Shown here: positions 19,836 to 29,987 of the stretch, piece by piece
Position numbering within the stretch: position 1 is the stretch's first letter
Layout: each line of letters starts with the position of its first letter
Source of the DNA: Bacillus norwichensis
GTDB lineage: Bacteria; Bacillota; Bacilli; Bacillales; Bacillaceae_C
DNA length: 49,951 bases
NCBI RefSeq assembly: GCF_014836955.1
Contig: NZ_JACSPV010000032.1
Location: 1 to 49,951 of the forward strand
Direction of reading: 5' to 3'
Notes under the pieces: generated by a model
Databases searched by the model: none
The model's input: only the letters and a program-made list of their open reading frames with translations
What the model was told of the DNA's origin: nothing
Position numbers and translations under genes: made by a program

Positions 19836-20233
19836 GTAACTAGTATAGAAAAATGATAACTTTAATGAAGATACCAGTAAATTCGCAAAAATAATGCATC
19901 CAATTGTCCTGCAAAGGTAAACCATTAACAGCAATCGTAGCATGATTGTGTCTTAATACATTACTTTTTTTACAGGAATAATTAGGAGTCATATTACAAC
20001 AATTGCTTATTCGTGGGATTTCTTTGAAGTATAAGTAAACCAAAAAGGACTGACCCATTAGTTGAGCAAAACAACCCCACCCTCGGATAAACGTAGAGCG
20101 CCTCCGGTGAGGTATGGGGTAGTTTCCAGAAGCGAAATTATCCTAATACCCGTTATTGTTCTGATAAATGAAAGCCCCCGAATAAGCGTGCATTTATGGG
20201 TACTTTTTAATTTTTATACTTCGTATTTTTCTT

Positions 20234-21151
20234 TTATCCCCTTAATCTTTTAATTAACTGTATATTCTGTACAGACGTACCTTTATAATCTTTAATCCCG
20301 TGCTTGATAGCAAGATTTTTTCGGTTAGCAAAAGATGAATCAACACCAATCTCCTTGAGGTAGTCGACAATGCTGGTCGTCTGTTGATCGTTTTTTGGTT
20401 TTGTTGCACCTATCGAAGATTGCCCTGCCATTATTTTTTTCAGCAATTCAAGGTTTTGTTTTGCCGTGCCCTTGTAATCACGGATCCCGTATTGTTTGGA
20501 AAGTGTAGTCCGGTTGGCAAAACTGGAATCTTCCCCGATACTATTGAGGTAGTCGACAATGCTAGTTCCTGTGTAGGTGTCGATTGCTTTCCCCTGTACA
20601 GGCTTTGTCTCCTTATTTATCCCTCCTTCACTTTCCACATCTTTTTTAAATTGCTCTTTCGTAATTCCAAATTGAGCCAAATATCCATATGGATCTGTGT
20701 GGGTCGTGCCACCAAGAGTACGCCTGATCCAATCATGAGACTTGATTCCTCTTGTTGTTGCTGTTCCCTCATCTAATCGTTTAGGTATACCTATTTGATC
20801 AGCCAGATATCTCAAGAGCCAAATATAAGCTGCATAATCTTTTTTGAATGTTTCCTGGTCCACCGTGCGGGCCAGTTCCACATGAGCGTAACTATAAAGG
20901 TTAGCTTTCGGTCCTGCACCATACTGCATTCTGCCTACGGGAGCAATTTGTACGATGCGTCCTCCACCACCTACCCAATGGGAAGTAAAGGCATTGCGCC
21001 AATTTCTGGTCATAAAATTGATTTCAGCCTCAAGAGAGTTTGGTCCTGCGTTGTTTGGATTCCCCGATTCATGAGCCACAATAAATCGAATCGCTGTCAG
21101 TGGAACATCTGGTAAACCTGGAATAATTCTTTTTTCAATTTTATAAGCCAT
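20234..21151 (-). CDS. N-acetylmuramoyl-L-alanine amidase, phage endolysin
   Basis: 305-aa endolysin resembling CwlA/XlyA of PBSX-type prophages. The amidase_2 domain covers residues ~5-165: the zinc His in IVAHESGNP, HWVGGGGRIVQIAPVGRMQY and a second His region SHDWIRRTLGGTTHTDP. A linker leads to two ~45-residue repeats (about 210-255 and 265-305) of the form SIVDYLNSIGEDSSFANR... DYKGTAxQN, a cell-wall-binding repeat common in Bacillus endolysins. It cuts the stem peptide from MurNAc during lysis. It is the last gene of the tail-lysis run, 42 bp after the holin. Confidence 0.9.
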   Translation of the reverse strand: MAYKIEKRIIPGLPDVPLTAIRFIVAHESGNPNNAGPNSLEAEINFMTRNWRNAFTSHWVGGGGRIVQIAPVGRMQYGAGPKANLYSYAHVELARTVDQETFKKDYAAYIWLLRYLADQIGIPKRLDEGTATTRGIKSHDWIRRTLGGTTHTDPYGYLAQFGITKEQFKKDVESEGGINKETKPVQGKAIDTYTGTSIVDYLNSIGEDSSFANRTTLSKQYGIRDYKGTAKQNLELLKKIMAGQSSIGATKPKNDQQTTSIVDYLKEIGVDSSFANRKNLAIKHGIKDYKGTSVQNIQLIKRLRG

Positions 21152-21193
21152 TTATACCCTCTTCTTTTTTATTTTTACAAGAGCAAGCAAGAC

Positions 21194-21415
21194 TCAGTTA
21201 AGCCCGGCTTGCTCCAATTGTTTTTTCTGCTTCTGTCCTTTTTTGCTGAGATAATTATTTTTCCAAGCTGCCCAAATGAACCAGGCACAGGATAATATAG
21301 CCACCAAGTCATTGACAAATTCGTCAGGGATAGTTTGGTAGCCTACGAGATTCAGTACTGCGTTAATAACAGCAGCTATCAAGACGGCAAACCTTCTAAC
21401 ACTTGTTTTATCCAA
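21194..21415 (-). CDS. Phage holin (SPP1/XhlB type)
   Basis: 73-aa membrane protein with two hydrophobic segments (about residues 9-27 and 38-55) around VGYQTIPDEFVNDLV, and a charged C-terminus KKGQKQKKQLEQ, typical of SPP1/XhlB holins that time endolysin release. The TTG start at 21415 lies eight bases after AAGGAGG; an upstream ATG would include the ribosome site. It overlaps the end of the XhlA-like gene by eight bases, so translation is probably coupled. Confidence 0.85.
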   Translation of the reverse strand: MDKTSVRRFAVLIAAVINAVLNLVGYQTIPDEFVNDLVAILSCAWFIWAAWKNNYLSKKGQKQKKQLEQAGLN

Positions 21416-21695
21416 TTTGTTTACCTCCTTCAAGATAATCAATTCGTTTATGAGTCTGTTTTAATGATTCTTCAACCCTTGTAACGCGCTCTGCAATATG
21501 AGCTATGTTCCTTTCATTTCCTTTAAGGTCAATTCTGATAGAATCAACTCCCTGGACAATAGCATCAAGTTTTGTGCGAACAACTGCTGATTCTGTGGCG
21601 TCTGTTCGGGTATCCTTGTCACGATTTCGGATAAACGTTAGATAGGCTACTATAAAGCCGCCTGTAGTACAGATAATTCCGATTATTACGTCCAT
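21408..21695 (-). CDS. XhlA-family hemolysin-like lysis protein
   Basis: 95-aa protein with a single N-terminal membrane segment (IIGIICTTGGFIVAYLTF) and a coiled C-terminal half ending RVEESLKQTHKRIDYLEGG, as in XhlA of PBSX. XhlA works with the holin and amidase to lyse the host. The gene order xhlA-holin-amidase is the PBSX lysis cassette. Starts after AAAAGGAGAG. Confidence 0.82.
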   Translation of the reverse strand: MDVIIGIICTTGGFIVAYLTFIRNRDKDTRTDATESAVVRTKLDAIVQGVDSIRIDLKGNERNIAHIAERVTRVEESLKQTHKRIDYLEGGKQIG

Positions 21696-21942
21696 TCCCT
21701 CTCTCCTTTTAACTACTGTTCAAAAACAATGCCTCCAACGTCTCCACTCCTAAACTTTATATATTTTTTTGAGATGGAAGAAAACTATGGCCAAACTAAG
21801 CATAGATGAAACAAATTGACTTTATTGCAAAAACTAATTTTCTTTACAAATCTATTTTAGCGATACAACCTCTTTGAAGTTTCTACTCTAGCTGGAACAT
21901 ATGCCTCCTTGCATGAAAGGTGACAACTGAAATAACAGTTCC

Positions 21943-21976
21943 TCAAAAAGTAGAAAGCCCTACACTGTAGGACTCT
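21943..21976 (-). terminator. Terminator-like hairpin in the 482-bp stretch before the lysis cassette
   Basis: Minus strand AGTCCTACA / TGTAGGGCT followed by TTCTACTTTTT. It lies between the DUF1617 gene and xhlA; nothing else recognisable is in 21696-22177. It would allow tail and lysis genes to be separately controlled. Confidence 0.55.
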
Positions 21977-22177
21977 CTCCATTCAAAATTCTATCCACTA
22001 AATTCTAACGAACAGTAAATTCAATCGACTGTTCATCAAAAAACGATTAGAACTCTACTCCTTCAGTATTGCACAGCCATTTAAGTTACTGGAATAATTG
22101 TCGAGCTTTTTAAGTAAAATACACTTACGAACATTTTCCACATGTCAAATACGATGAAATGTTTGTAATTTTTATAT

Positions 22178-22600
22178 TCATTTAGCTTCCTCTTCATCTA
22201 CTTTAAATTGATCACACAGGTAATCATAAATTTCGCTGTCTTGGCCCTCATATTCTTCCTCTTCTAGCTTTTCCAACACCATTTTAACAGTCCGAATCAT
22301 TTCGCGGTTATCGCCCCCATCGATGACGAATTTTTCTTTATTAAGTTCCTTCATATCATTAGAAAAAGCGACCATATCTTTAACGTCGTATTGCCCGTCT
22401 TCTACGATCGCTTTTCCTTCTCCATCTTTATGAGAATGTTCTTCTAACAAAGCTTTCCTGTCTTCTTCAACCTGTTTCAGCCTGTCATTCATTTGTTGAA
22501 TAAAATGTCGGCGGAATCTTGATTGCTTCCTCGCCAGTTTTAATCCATACATAAAATTAATGCTCACACCTAATTTGCCGTTTTCTATTTCCACTTTCAT
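22178..22600 (-). CDS. DUF1617-like phage protein
   Basis: 140-aa acidic, largely helical protein opening MKVEIENGKLG... with FMYGLKLARKQSRFRRHF, a pattern typical of DUF1617 proteins encoded between tail-tip and holin genes of Gram-positive siphophages. Its start codon overlaps the stop of the tail spike (ATGA). Function is unknown; a role in tail-tip assembly or baseplate is inferred from position. The C-terminus is Glu-rich (EKLEEEEYEGQDSE). Confidence 0.7.
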   Translation of the reverse strand: MKVEIENGKLGVSINFMYGLKLARKQSRFRRHFIQQMNDRLKQVEEDRKALLEEHSHKDGEGKAIVEDGQYDVKDMVAFSNDMKELNKEKFVIDGGDNREMIRTVKMVLEKLEEEEYEGQDSEIYDYLCDQFKVDEEEAK

Positions 22601-25600
22601 GCTACCTTATCCTCCAATTGTTTTATTTTCTGTTTTAGATATTGGTTTTCGATTTTAAGCCGTTCAACATCATCGGCTATATTAGTTACTTTTGTATCAA
22701 CTTGCTTTACACCTCTCCACAGGTAGGTTCCTAAAGCATACATTTCAATGCTATCACCAGTTTCTCCGTGGAGTACTCTCGGTGTTTCGTCAACCATTAG
22801 GCCCAGCTGTTTCTGTTCTTTATATTCATCACCTTTGATTCTATACAGATACGGGTTGGCATTCCTGATTACCGACAATACATCGTCGTTGAATACCTCA
22901 ATATCCTCCTTATTTTCCCTGAGTGATGTTCCAGTCGGAAAAGAACTTGCCCGGATTGGTCGATAACTATCTATACCTGTACGACCTGTAATTCTTACCT
23001 CTCCATTTAAAGCTGGCCTAACATAGAAGTGAATGCCGCTGGCTGATGCTCTTAAGCTTAGGGTTGTTCCCTTAAATCCAGATGCAACAACATCTTGATA
23101 TGTTCCATCTAAGTTTTTATCAATCACCCTTAGCTCTGAATCTGTTCCAATATAAGCGTTAGTCGTCCTTGTTATAAAAGCGTCACCATATATACTGCTT
23201 GCTCTAAGATTTCTGTAAATAACAGACCCATCATTTTGCGTAAAGCCCAGTGAAGTGATACGAACTTCCTTATCTGTGCCAATGTATCCGTTCGCTGCTG
23301 GACCAAACCTGTAGCCTAAGGCTCGAATAGGTCTGTATCTGTAGCTCTCCGCAGACCCGTTCGATGGTATTTCATTTATATCTACCACGCGAGCCTCATT
23401 AGTCGCATCCGCCGCAAGATAAATGTTTGAATTACTTGTACCTAGTGCTGCGCTAGTTACCAATGACTGATCAGCCTGAAATCTGATGCTTCCCCCTGCA
23501 TTCCTGCCGTAAAATCCAGTCGGACTAATCTCCATGTATCTCCCGTTCGATTGCTCCAGACGAACATTACCACCCACAATTTCCATCCAATCAGTACCTG
23601 CTGATGACCTGAATTTAGCACCGTAGATGTCAATACCTCGAATGGCGCCGGCAGTCAGCTTATCTGCACTTAAACTTGCTATTTTGGCATCGGTTATCGC
23701 TGCATTAGCAATCTGACCCGTACCCACCGCAAGATTAGCAATTTTAGCACTAGTAATGGCAGCATTGGCTATAGCAGCTGTACCGATAGCTAAACTTTGT
23801 ATCTTTGCACTTGTGATGGCCGCATCTGCGATCTTAGCCGTAGACACTGCTAAATTAGCTATCATAGCGTTCGTGATAGCAGCATTAGCGATAACACCGC
23901 TGGTCGCTACAATTGTATTTGTAGCAAGCTTATCAGCGGAAATTGTTTTTGCACCAATCCTGTCGGCAGCCAATAGACCTGTTGTAATTTTCCCAGCATC
24001 TAGGTCTTTGATTTTTGCATTTGTGATGGACGCATTGGCTATAGCGGCCGTGCCTATTGCTGCATTAGCAATTGCTGCAGCTCCAATAATCCCGTTATCA
24101 ATCAATGTCTGACCTGTCAGATGGATTTTGTTACCGTTGATACGGACGCCCTCGGTCGTTACGTTAATCCCTGTAATTACTCCATTTTTATTAACCTTTA
24201 AATCTATCTCATTCGATAATAGATTAATAGACGATTCAGCGTTAGACATACGACCAGTGAGGCTATCAACGCTGGTTTGACTTGCTTTGAATTCAATTTG
24301 TCCTGCTAGTGTTGTGATAGATGCTTCGGCAGATGTGATTCGAGCATCTGTGTCTTCAATGGCTGGGCCATAAGCGGTAGCACGGTTGCCTTTTTCCAGT
24401 TGCGCTTCTTTATACTTAACTTGATAATTACTAACCCAGTTTACAGGCATCAGTCTCACTTTGACTCGATTATATGAACTATCATTTGGAATTTTGCTGG
24501 CAAAGCTGTACCTTCCATTTTTATCAAAACGTTCATTGCTGCTTACATTGCTATAAGTACCATCAGGCCTATACCAATCAATTCGTAAATATACTTTCTC
24601 ACCACTCGGAATGTCTTTTACATAAACACTGAATGTTACAAAATTATCATGAGAGATTTTTTCCCCATCAATAGGGACTTCTAGAATTCCTGAATACCCA
24701 TATTCTCCTATAGTGACTGTTTTAAACTCGCTACTAGTTCCTAGTGCTAGATTCCTTCCACTAATTTCAAGCCCATCCAGGTCTGCCCTAACCAAAGACA
24801 CACGCAAATCAATTTGATTAGCTTTTACATCGAGATTAGCAATCTGGCTCGTAGCATTGGCCAACTCTCCGGTTAAACTGTTAATATTAGTTTCTGTATT
24901 GGTCGCTCGCATATTAAGCCCATCAATGCTGATGTCCAACGAAGCTATTTTGTTGTTATAAGCTGTATAGTCTACCTTATTACCAAGCAATCCATCTGTC
25001 TCGGTCCTAGTATAAACCTCACCCTTTTCAGCCTTAGCAGATATTAATCCAGCATGTTGTTGTAGAGTTGTCGTATGCTCACTAACAACTCCGTCTATGT
25101 TAGTTAGTTGGGTAATTGTAGTAGATAGCCTTCCCTCAATGTCATCGACTTCTTGGGTAATACTTGTAAAAGTACCCTCGATGCCTGATGTACGAGCAAA
25201 TAGATCATTTATAGAAATATTGACTTCACCAATCTGCGTATTGAGTTGATCGAACAACCTATTTTCAGTCTCCTGTATTTCAGCTTGCGTATATTGAATT
25301 TCTAGCATCGGGCCTTCATTAATATAATCAATTGTCCCTTCTGCCAACTTATCTGCTGTTATGGCTAAATTGGCAAGCTTTTCGTTTGTAATAGTACCAT
25401 GGCCAATTTTCTCAGAAACGATAGCTTCATCAGCAATTTTTGAAGCTTCTATTGCAGCATCAGCGATTTTTTCAGTGATGACAGCCCCATCGACTAATTT
25501 ATCTTGACCAACAGACAATTCGGCAAGTTTGCTTGCATCAATCGCCAAATCAGCAATATGGTCCTTGATGATCGAACCAAACAAAATATCATCGGTAACA

Positions 25601-27099
25601 ATCCTCACTGTTGTCGCACTCACCTGTGAACTAAAATCCCCTGGTGTCCCTCTTGTGTTGAGCGCACGGACACGGTAATACCAAACTTTGTCTGTTTCTA
25701 CTTCATGGACAAAGGAAGAAGTTCTACCACGCCAAAGGAAATGCTGTGAATCTGGTGTAAAATCTTTCACTTCCGACCCATAGACCTCGTAATGGCTGAT
25801 GTAAACTTTCGAGTCGTAATCCCAAAAAAGCTGAATTGTTTGGAAAGCCCCATATGCTTCAACATTCATAGGAGTTCCGGGTTTAGTATCCGGAAAGCTA
25901 TCGTTTGTAATTAATCTTTCTTTTGGGTTCCTGATCGCTTCTTTCAAATTGTCGATTTCTCGATAAAGGTCGTTGTCATGAGCTGACAGAAACTGGCCCA
26001 TCTCAACAACCGCAGTACCATCAATGTCCAAAAGATCATACTCAATTGCAATGACCCTTGTTTGGATTTCGATGGGCCGAGCAAATTGCCGGTCGATTGC
26101 GACAGAGGTATCTCCCAAGCTTATATTCTTATCAAGTAGATCTATGGACAATTTGTAATGTACTTCGGGTTTTTTAGCTTGTTCAAGAGCTTTCCAAGTT
26201 GCTAGTAATAGTTCCGCAGGATCCTCATAGTCTTGGTTACTAAACTCACCATATCGATGCAATAACTGACTGTTATGCTCACGGCCATATTTAAGCAACG
26301 CATCTGAATCACCGACCCATTTTTGTCCTTTTGGCTTGTCTGTAGGATCCCCCTTTGCTTTTGACCAAACGACATTACCAAAATCAATATACCGCGTATG
26401 TCCACCTGTTTGATTTCCTTCACCATCTGTGACTTCAAGACTTGCGCCCCAGCCGTACAAAGCAGTTTTGGGATAAGACAAAACAGTTCGCTGAATTTCT
26501 TCGATGTTATGATCGATTTCAAAACGGGCACCTCTGTCTGTACCTAAACGTTGTTCAATGATAATTTTACGGACGGTTATGTTATTCCCAACAAATTCGA
26601 TGCTATCTCTAAACTCACCACCCCACATTTCAAGAATTTTCCATATACAATCAACGCTTGATAAGAGATTAAAGCTTGTAGATGCCAAACCCAAGCTTAC
26701 CTTTACCTCTCCTTCATAGCGTGTTCCTGCTAAAGCATCATCTAAAGCCAATTGTGCTTCTTTGTTTGTATATTGCTTCTCTAGGACAATGTTATCGTTT
26801 AGTTCATCCAGCCATGCAGGAATACATGTTGCCGTGGTTTGCGGCCCGTCATCATTGTCAATGTCATCAAGCTCCTTGACAACCATTTCACGGAAATAAC
26901 CATCCTTGTCCTTGAAAACCACACGATTTTCTTCTTTTACATGTTTGGCACTTTGAACATCAGCATCCACAGTAAATACAAAAGGCTCACTAGCAACACT
27001 GTTTATTTCATCCCGGAATAGCGCGCTAACCAGCCCTGATGATTCTGTTAAAGTTGTAAGTAAAACACCTTCCTGGCTGAATAAATAAATCTCTGACAT
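22597..27099 (-). CDS. Tail spike / tail-associated receptor-binding protein with S74 chaperone
   Basis: 1500-aa minor structural protein. Residues 1-~390 form the prophage tail-endopeptidase/tail-hub domain. A fibronectin type III domain follows (~403-497, PGTPMNVEAYGAFQTIQLFW). Residues ~510-595 and ~995-1146 are runs of about 13-15-residue units of the AAITSAKIANLAV type, probably a repetitive fibre shaft. A carbohydrate-binding-like part lies near 790-920. The last ~110 residues are a peptidase S74 intramolecular chaperone (SLRENKEDIEVFND) with a coiled-coil end (VERLKIENQYLKQKIKQLED). S74 domains trimerise fibres and are cut off. It follows Dit in the normal siphovirus order and would recognise the target cell. 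Confidence 0.88.
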   Translation of the reverse strand: MSEIYLFSQEGVLLTTLTESSGLVSALFRDEINSVASEPFVFTVDADVQSAKHVKEENRVVFKDKDGYFREMVVKELDDIDNDDGPQTTATCIPAWLDELNDNIVLEKQYTNKEAQLALDDALAGTRYEGEVKVSLGLASTSFNLLSSVDCIWKILEMWGGEFRDSIEFVGNNITVRKIIIEQRLGTDRGARFEIDHNIEEIQRTVLSYPKTALYGWGASLEVTDGEGNQTGGHTRYIDFGNVVWSKAKGDPTDKPKGQKWVGDSDALLKYGREHNSQLLHRYGEFSNQDYEDPAELLLATWKALEQAKKPEVHYKLSIDLLDKNISLGDTSVAIDRQFARPIEIQTRVIAIEYDLLDIDGTAVVEMGQFLSAHDNDLYREIDNLKEAIRNPKERLITNDSFPDTKPGTPMNVEAYGAFQTIQLFWDYDSKVYISHYEVYGSEVKDFTPDSQHFLWRGRTSSFVHEVETDKVWYYRVRALNTRGTPGDFSSQVSATTVRIVTDDILFGSIIKDHIADLAIDASKLAELSVGQDKLVDGAVITEKIADAAIEASKIADEAIVSEKIGHGTITNEKLANLAITADKLAEGTIDYINEGPMLEIQYTQAEIQETENRLFDQLNTQIGEVNISINDLFARTSGIEGTFTSITQEVDDIEGRLSTTITQLTNIDGVVSEHTTTLQQHAGLISAKAEKGEVYTRTETDGLLGNKVDYTAYNNKIASLDISIDGLNMRATNTETNINSLTGELANATSQIANLDVKANQIDLRVSLVRADLDGLEISGRNLALGTSSEFKTVTIGEYGYSGILEVPIDGEKISHDNFVTFSVYVKDIPSGEKVYLRIDWYRPDGTYSNVSSNERFDKNGRYSFASKIPNDSSYNRVKVRLMPVNWVSNYQVKYKEAQLEKGNRATAYGPAIEDTDARITSAEASITTLAGQIEFKASQTSVDSLTGRMSNAESSINLLSNEIDLKVNKNGVITGINVTTEGVRINGNKIHLTGQTLIDNGIIGAAAIANAAIGTAAIANASITNAKIKDLDAGKITTGLLAADRIGAKTISADKLATNTIVATSGVIANAAITNAMIANLAVSTAKIADAAITSAKIQSLAIGTAAIANAAITSAKIANLAVGTGQIANAAITDAKIASLSADKLTAGAIRGIDIYGAKFRSSAGTDWMEIVGGNVRLEQSNGRYMEISPTGFYGRNAGGSIRFQADQSLVTSAALGTSNSNIYLAADATNEARVVDINEIPSNGSAESYRYRPIRALGYRFGPAANGYIGTDKEVRITSLGFTQNDGSVIYRNLRASSIYGDAFITRTTNAYIGTDSELRVIDKNLDGTYQDVVASGFKGTTLSLRASASGIHFYVRPALNGEVRITGRTGIDSYRPIRASSFPTGTSLRENKEDIEVFNDDVLSVIRNANPYLYRIKGDEYKEQKQLGLMVDETPRVLHGETGDSIEMYALGTYLWRGVKQVDTKVTNIADDVERLKIENQYLKQKIKQLEDKVA

Positions 27100-27250
27100 G
27101 ATATCCTCCTTTCATGCAGGTTAAATGACCTACTTATCGAATACTAACTATAGGTAGAGGGCGCAGCGAGATAGAATAGGCTCAAGTATTGATTTTTCTT
27201 GAGTCGATTCTTTTAAAAATTCGTTTCGCCCCAAAAACGAAATCTTGATA

Positions 27251-27297
27251 AAAAGAAGTGGAAAGGCTCTATTCACAAGATCCTACCCACTTCTTTT
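27251..27297. terminator. Inverted repeat between Dit and the tail spike
   Basis: Perfect 11-bp arms AAAAGAAGTGG and CCACTTCTTTT around a 25-base loop; the minus-strand arm ends in T. The 238-bp Dit-spike spacer is unusually long and holds no gene. Confidence 0.6.
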
Positions 27298-27337
27298 CAC
27301 TTCTCATTATGTCGTTCTTATCCCTAATATTATTGTT

Positions 27338-28123
27338 TTAATAAAATCTTTCTGCATAATTCAATGCGGTCTCGTGACTCGCTCTCATACTAACTAATCC
27401 TGGATTCAATTCAAACCACTCAGTCTCAAGTGCAATGGATACGGCTACATCCTTACCGTTTAGAAAAACGTTGCGCGTTTCATAATTGATTTCCAGAACA
27501 TCGCCATCTATAAAATCATAATGCAAGATAATCTTTCCACCATTATCAGTCTCCAACCTAAATGATGATTGGGGAGCAGTGAATCGGGTCTGACTAGTCC
27601 ACGGAGTAGATTCCATGCCGCCAATTGTAAATGCTTGTGTGGTGGTCGTGATATTCAAGGTTTGTTCGTTCCTATTCTTAGCTGGATTAGTACAAATAAA
27701 AACAAGCGTTCCAACAATGTCATTAGAATCCTCTTCTGGCGTGTCTCCGCTTTGCAATGTTGCTAAAAAGTACGCATCCTCATCAGTAAATTGCAGTCTT
27801 TTCTTGCTTCCAAGCAGCAAGCCGTTTAACCGATTGAAACGCTCCCGGAAGCCTTCATTGCTACGATCAGTTAGTTTATACTTAACAGTAATCTCTCTAA
27901 CGTCATATGTGTATCTTTTTTCTCTGGCCCCGTGACTCCCCGACATTTCGGTCATATGAATATTTCTAGGTAGGATTCCCCTGCCACTAACCGCTATTGT
28001 TGTAAAGCTGCCACTTTTATCTGTTAAAGACTCATCAAGATTCACGCCATTAAACACAGTATTCAACGACAAGTGAGGAGTTGATAATCCACTTCCTGCC
28101 ACTGTATCAGCAAACTTGTACAT
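27338..28123 (-). CDS. Distal tail protein (Dit)
   Basis: 261-aa siphovirus tail component of the Sipho_tail family. It begins MYKFADTVAGSGLS with GVNLDE near residue 29 and has the typical beta-rich N-terminal ring domain with REITVKYKLTDRSNEGFRER, and a C-terminal galectin-like part. It forms the hub that links the tail tube with the tail spike. The start at 28123 follows GGAGGGGG; the longer frame overlaps the tape measure by ~120 bp and is not used. Order tape measure-Dit-spike is standard. Confidence 0.85.
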   Translation of the reverse strand: MYKFADTVAGSGLSTPHLSLNTVFNGVNLDESLTDKSGSFTTIAVSGRGILPRNIHMTEMSGSHGAREKRYTYDVREITVKYKLTDRSNEGFRERFNRLNGLLLGSKKRLQFTDEDAYFLATLQSGDTPEEDSNDIVGTLVFICTNPAKNRNEQTLNITTTTQAFTIGGMESTPWTSQTRFTAPQSSFRLETDNGGKIILHYDFIDGDVLEINYETRNVFLNGKDVAVSIALETEWFELNPGLVSMRASHETALNYAERFY

Positions 28124-28133
28124 AATCCCCCTC

Positions 28134-29987
28134 CTATCTTGGTGAACGTTTTGATCTAGATAATTTGCGGTTTTGTGAATTGGAAATATCGTCAACAAAT
28201 GTGTTAAAGTCTGAATTACCAATCCGCACATGAATATAGGCGGGTTCTTTGCCAATATTCCATTCCCCGGTCACTGTACTATGCATCTGTGCACTTGCCA
28301 TTTTATTAATGCTTGCCATCTGTCCTCCAATACCAACAGGCTCAATATCCGGTATTGCAACAAGGCTGCTCATTTGCCTTTGTACTATTGGAACAGCTCT
28401 TTTGATACTTTGCGCTATTGTGCCTCCGAAGTTTAGTCTATGAATATCACGCAGCGGCCCTTCTTTTGCGGGTGAAAACGGCAAGAAATCGCGCACTTTT
28501 GATGCGACATTACCAATTGCGTCAGTGACTACACCAACTGCTGATTTGATTCCATCTGCTATGGAAGTGACGATATTTCTTCCAGCATTAAAAAATTTAC
28601 TGACCAAGTCGGTAACAATGGTTAACGCACCTGTAATGCCATTTGATATGGCTGATTTTACCTTTGACAAAGCACCTTGTACAATGCCACTCAAAGCATT
28701 GAACACAATGGATATGACACTTTTAATTTTGTTTACAACAGTTGATATCACGGAGCTTATATTATTCCAAACAGCTGAAATAACAGTTATAACAGCGGCC
28801 ATTATGTTGGAAATAATAGAGGATATGAAATTAAAACCTGTACTGACTGCGTTTTTCACTAAATTTACACCAGTTTGAAAAATACTTTTGATAAAATTCC
28901 ACATAATTTGAAGAATGTTTTTCAAACCTTGAGCAAAAAATGAGCCAATTTTTAGGATTTTCCCGATAAAATAGAGGTTTATTAATCCCCATACCAGCTG
29001 TAACGCACCACTAAATATCTGTTTAATAGCTTCCCACATAGCTGACCAATTGCCAGTAAATAACGCACTGAAAAACTGGATAATACCTAAAATCACATCA
29101 ATAGCACCTTGTATTACCCCTTTTATTGCCTCCCAAGTAGATACAATTAACACTTGGATGACTGGCCATAGTGCTTGCATAATAGTCCAAATCACGTTCA
29201 TTACCGTTCCAATAACAGTACTTATAACATCCCACACATTCTGTGCAGCTTGTAATATCATTTGGTTATTTTGCTGCCACCACTCAACCAATTGTCCCCA
29301 TATGTTCATAATAAATGCATATACAGTTGTTATAACCGTTTGAATGATTTCGGATATAAAAGCCCAGGCTGTTTGTATTGCTGCTCTTACCGTCTCATTC
29401 GTATTGTACAGATAAATTAATACTCCTACTAATGCCCCAATGGCAAGCACTATTAAAGTTATAGGTGACGCCATAAATGCTCCAATAGCTTGAAAAGCTG
29501 CCATTGCATTAGTCAGTATGTTTGTTGATATAAATGCACTTATAGCCGCCGATTTATATGCAATAATTGCTGCCGTTAATGTAGCCAAGGCAACACCTAT
29601 CAGAATGATAGTAGTTTGATTTTCTTTCGAAAGTGTATCGAAATTTCGCAATGTTTCAGCAGCATCATTGATTAAACCAGTTACAGAATTAAGTGTATCC
29701 ATTATTGGATCAAGAACTGGCTCCATAATCGTTTGGGCAAAATTAAAAAAGGCTTCTTCAGCATCGCCTAATGCAGTTTGAAATAACTCGCTTTCTATTA
29801 TTGCAGAGGTGGCAAACCCTGCTATTCCTTTTGGAATTTTCGCCATTATGCTTTTAAAACCATCCGTAAATTCTTTTGATGTTTTTCCTAATTGACCTAT
29901 ACTGCCGGTTTCTTTTTCTAATGCTGATGAAAAAGCACCAGCACCACTGGATTTTAGATATGCTTCAATGGAATAACTTTCAGCCAT
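28134..29987 (-). CDS. Tape measure protein (short)
   Basis: 617-aa tape measure. The N-terminus is helical, followed by hydrophobic segments (~120-205, LIVLAIGALVGVLIYLYN) and many repeated W-rich helices of the VWDVISTVIGTVMNVIW type, as in small siphophage tape measures. Using the common ~1.5 angstrom per residue rule gives a tail of about 90 nm, which is inference. No peptidoglycan hydrolase motif is seen. The ATG overlaps the stop of the tail chaperone extension (TGATG). Confidence 0.88.
   Translation of the reverse strand: MAESYSIEAYLKSSGAGAFSSALEKETGSIGQLGKTSKEFTDGFKSIMAKIPKGIAGFATSAIIESELFQTALGDAEEAFFNFAQTIMEPVLDPIMDTLNSVTGLINDAAETLRNFDTLSKENQTTIILIGVALATLTAAIIAYKSAAISAFISTNILTNAMAAFQAIGAFMASPITLIVLAIGALVGVLIYLYNTNETVRAAIQTAWAFISEIIQTVITTVYAFIMNIWGQLVEWWQQNNQMILQAAQNVWDVISTVIGTVMNVIWTIMQALWPVIQVLIVSTWEAIKGVIQGAIDVILGIIQFFSALFTGNWSAMWEAIKQIFSGALQLVWGLINLYFIGKILKIGSFFAQGLKNILQIMWNFIKSIFQTGVNLVKNAVSTGFNFISSIISNIMAAVITVISAVWNNISSVISTVVNKIKSVISIVFNALSGIVQGALSKVKSAISNGITGALTIVTDLVSKFFNAGRNIVTSIADGIKSAVGVVTDAIGNVASKVRDFLPFSPAKEGPLRDIHRLNFGGTIAQSIKRAVPIVQRQMSSLVAIPDIEPVGIGGQMASINKMASAQMHSTVTGEWNIGKEPAYIHVRIGNSDFNTFVDDISNSQNRKLSRSKRSPR

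Noticed and set aside
23756-24112. 118-codon Ala/Ile-rich plus-strand frame inside the tail spike
   Set aside because: Shadow of the repetitive AAITSAKI units on the other strand.
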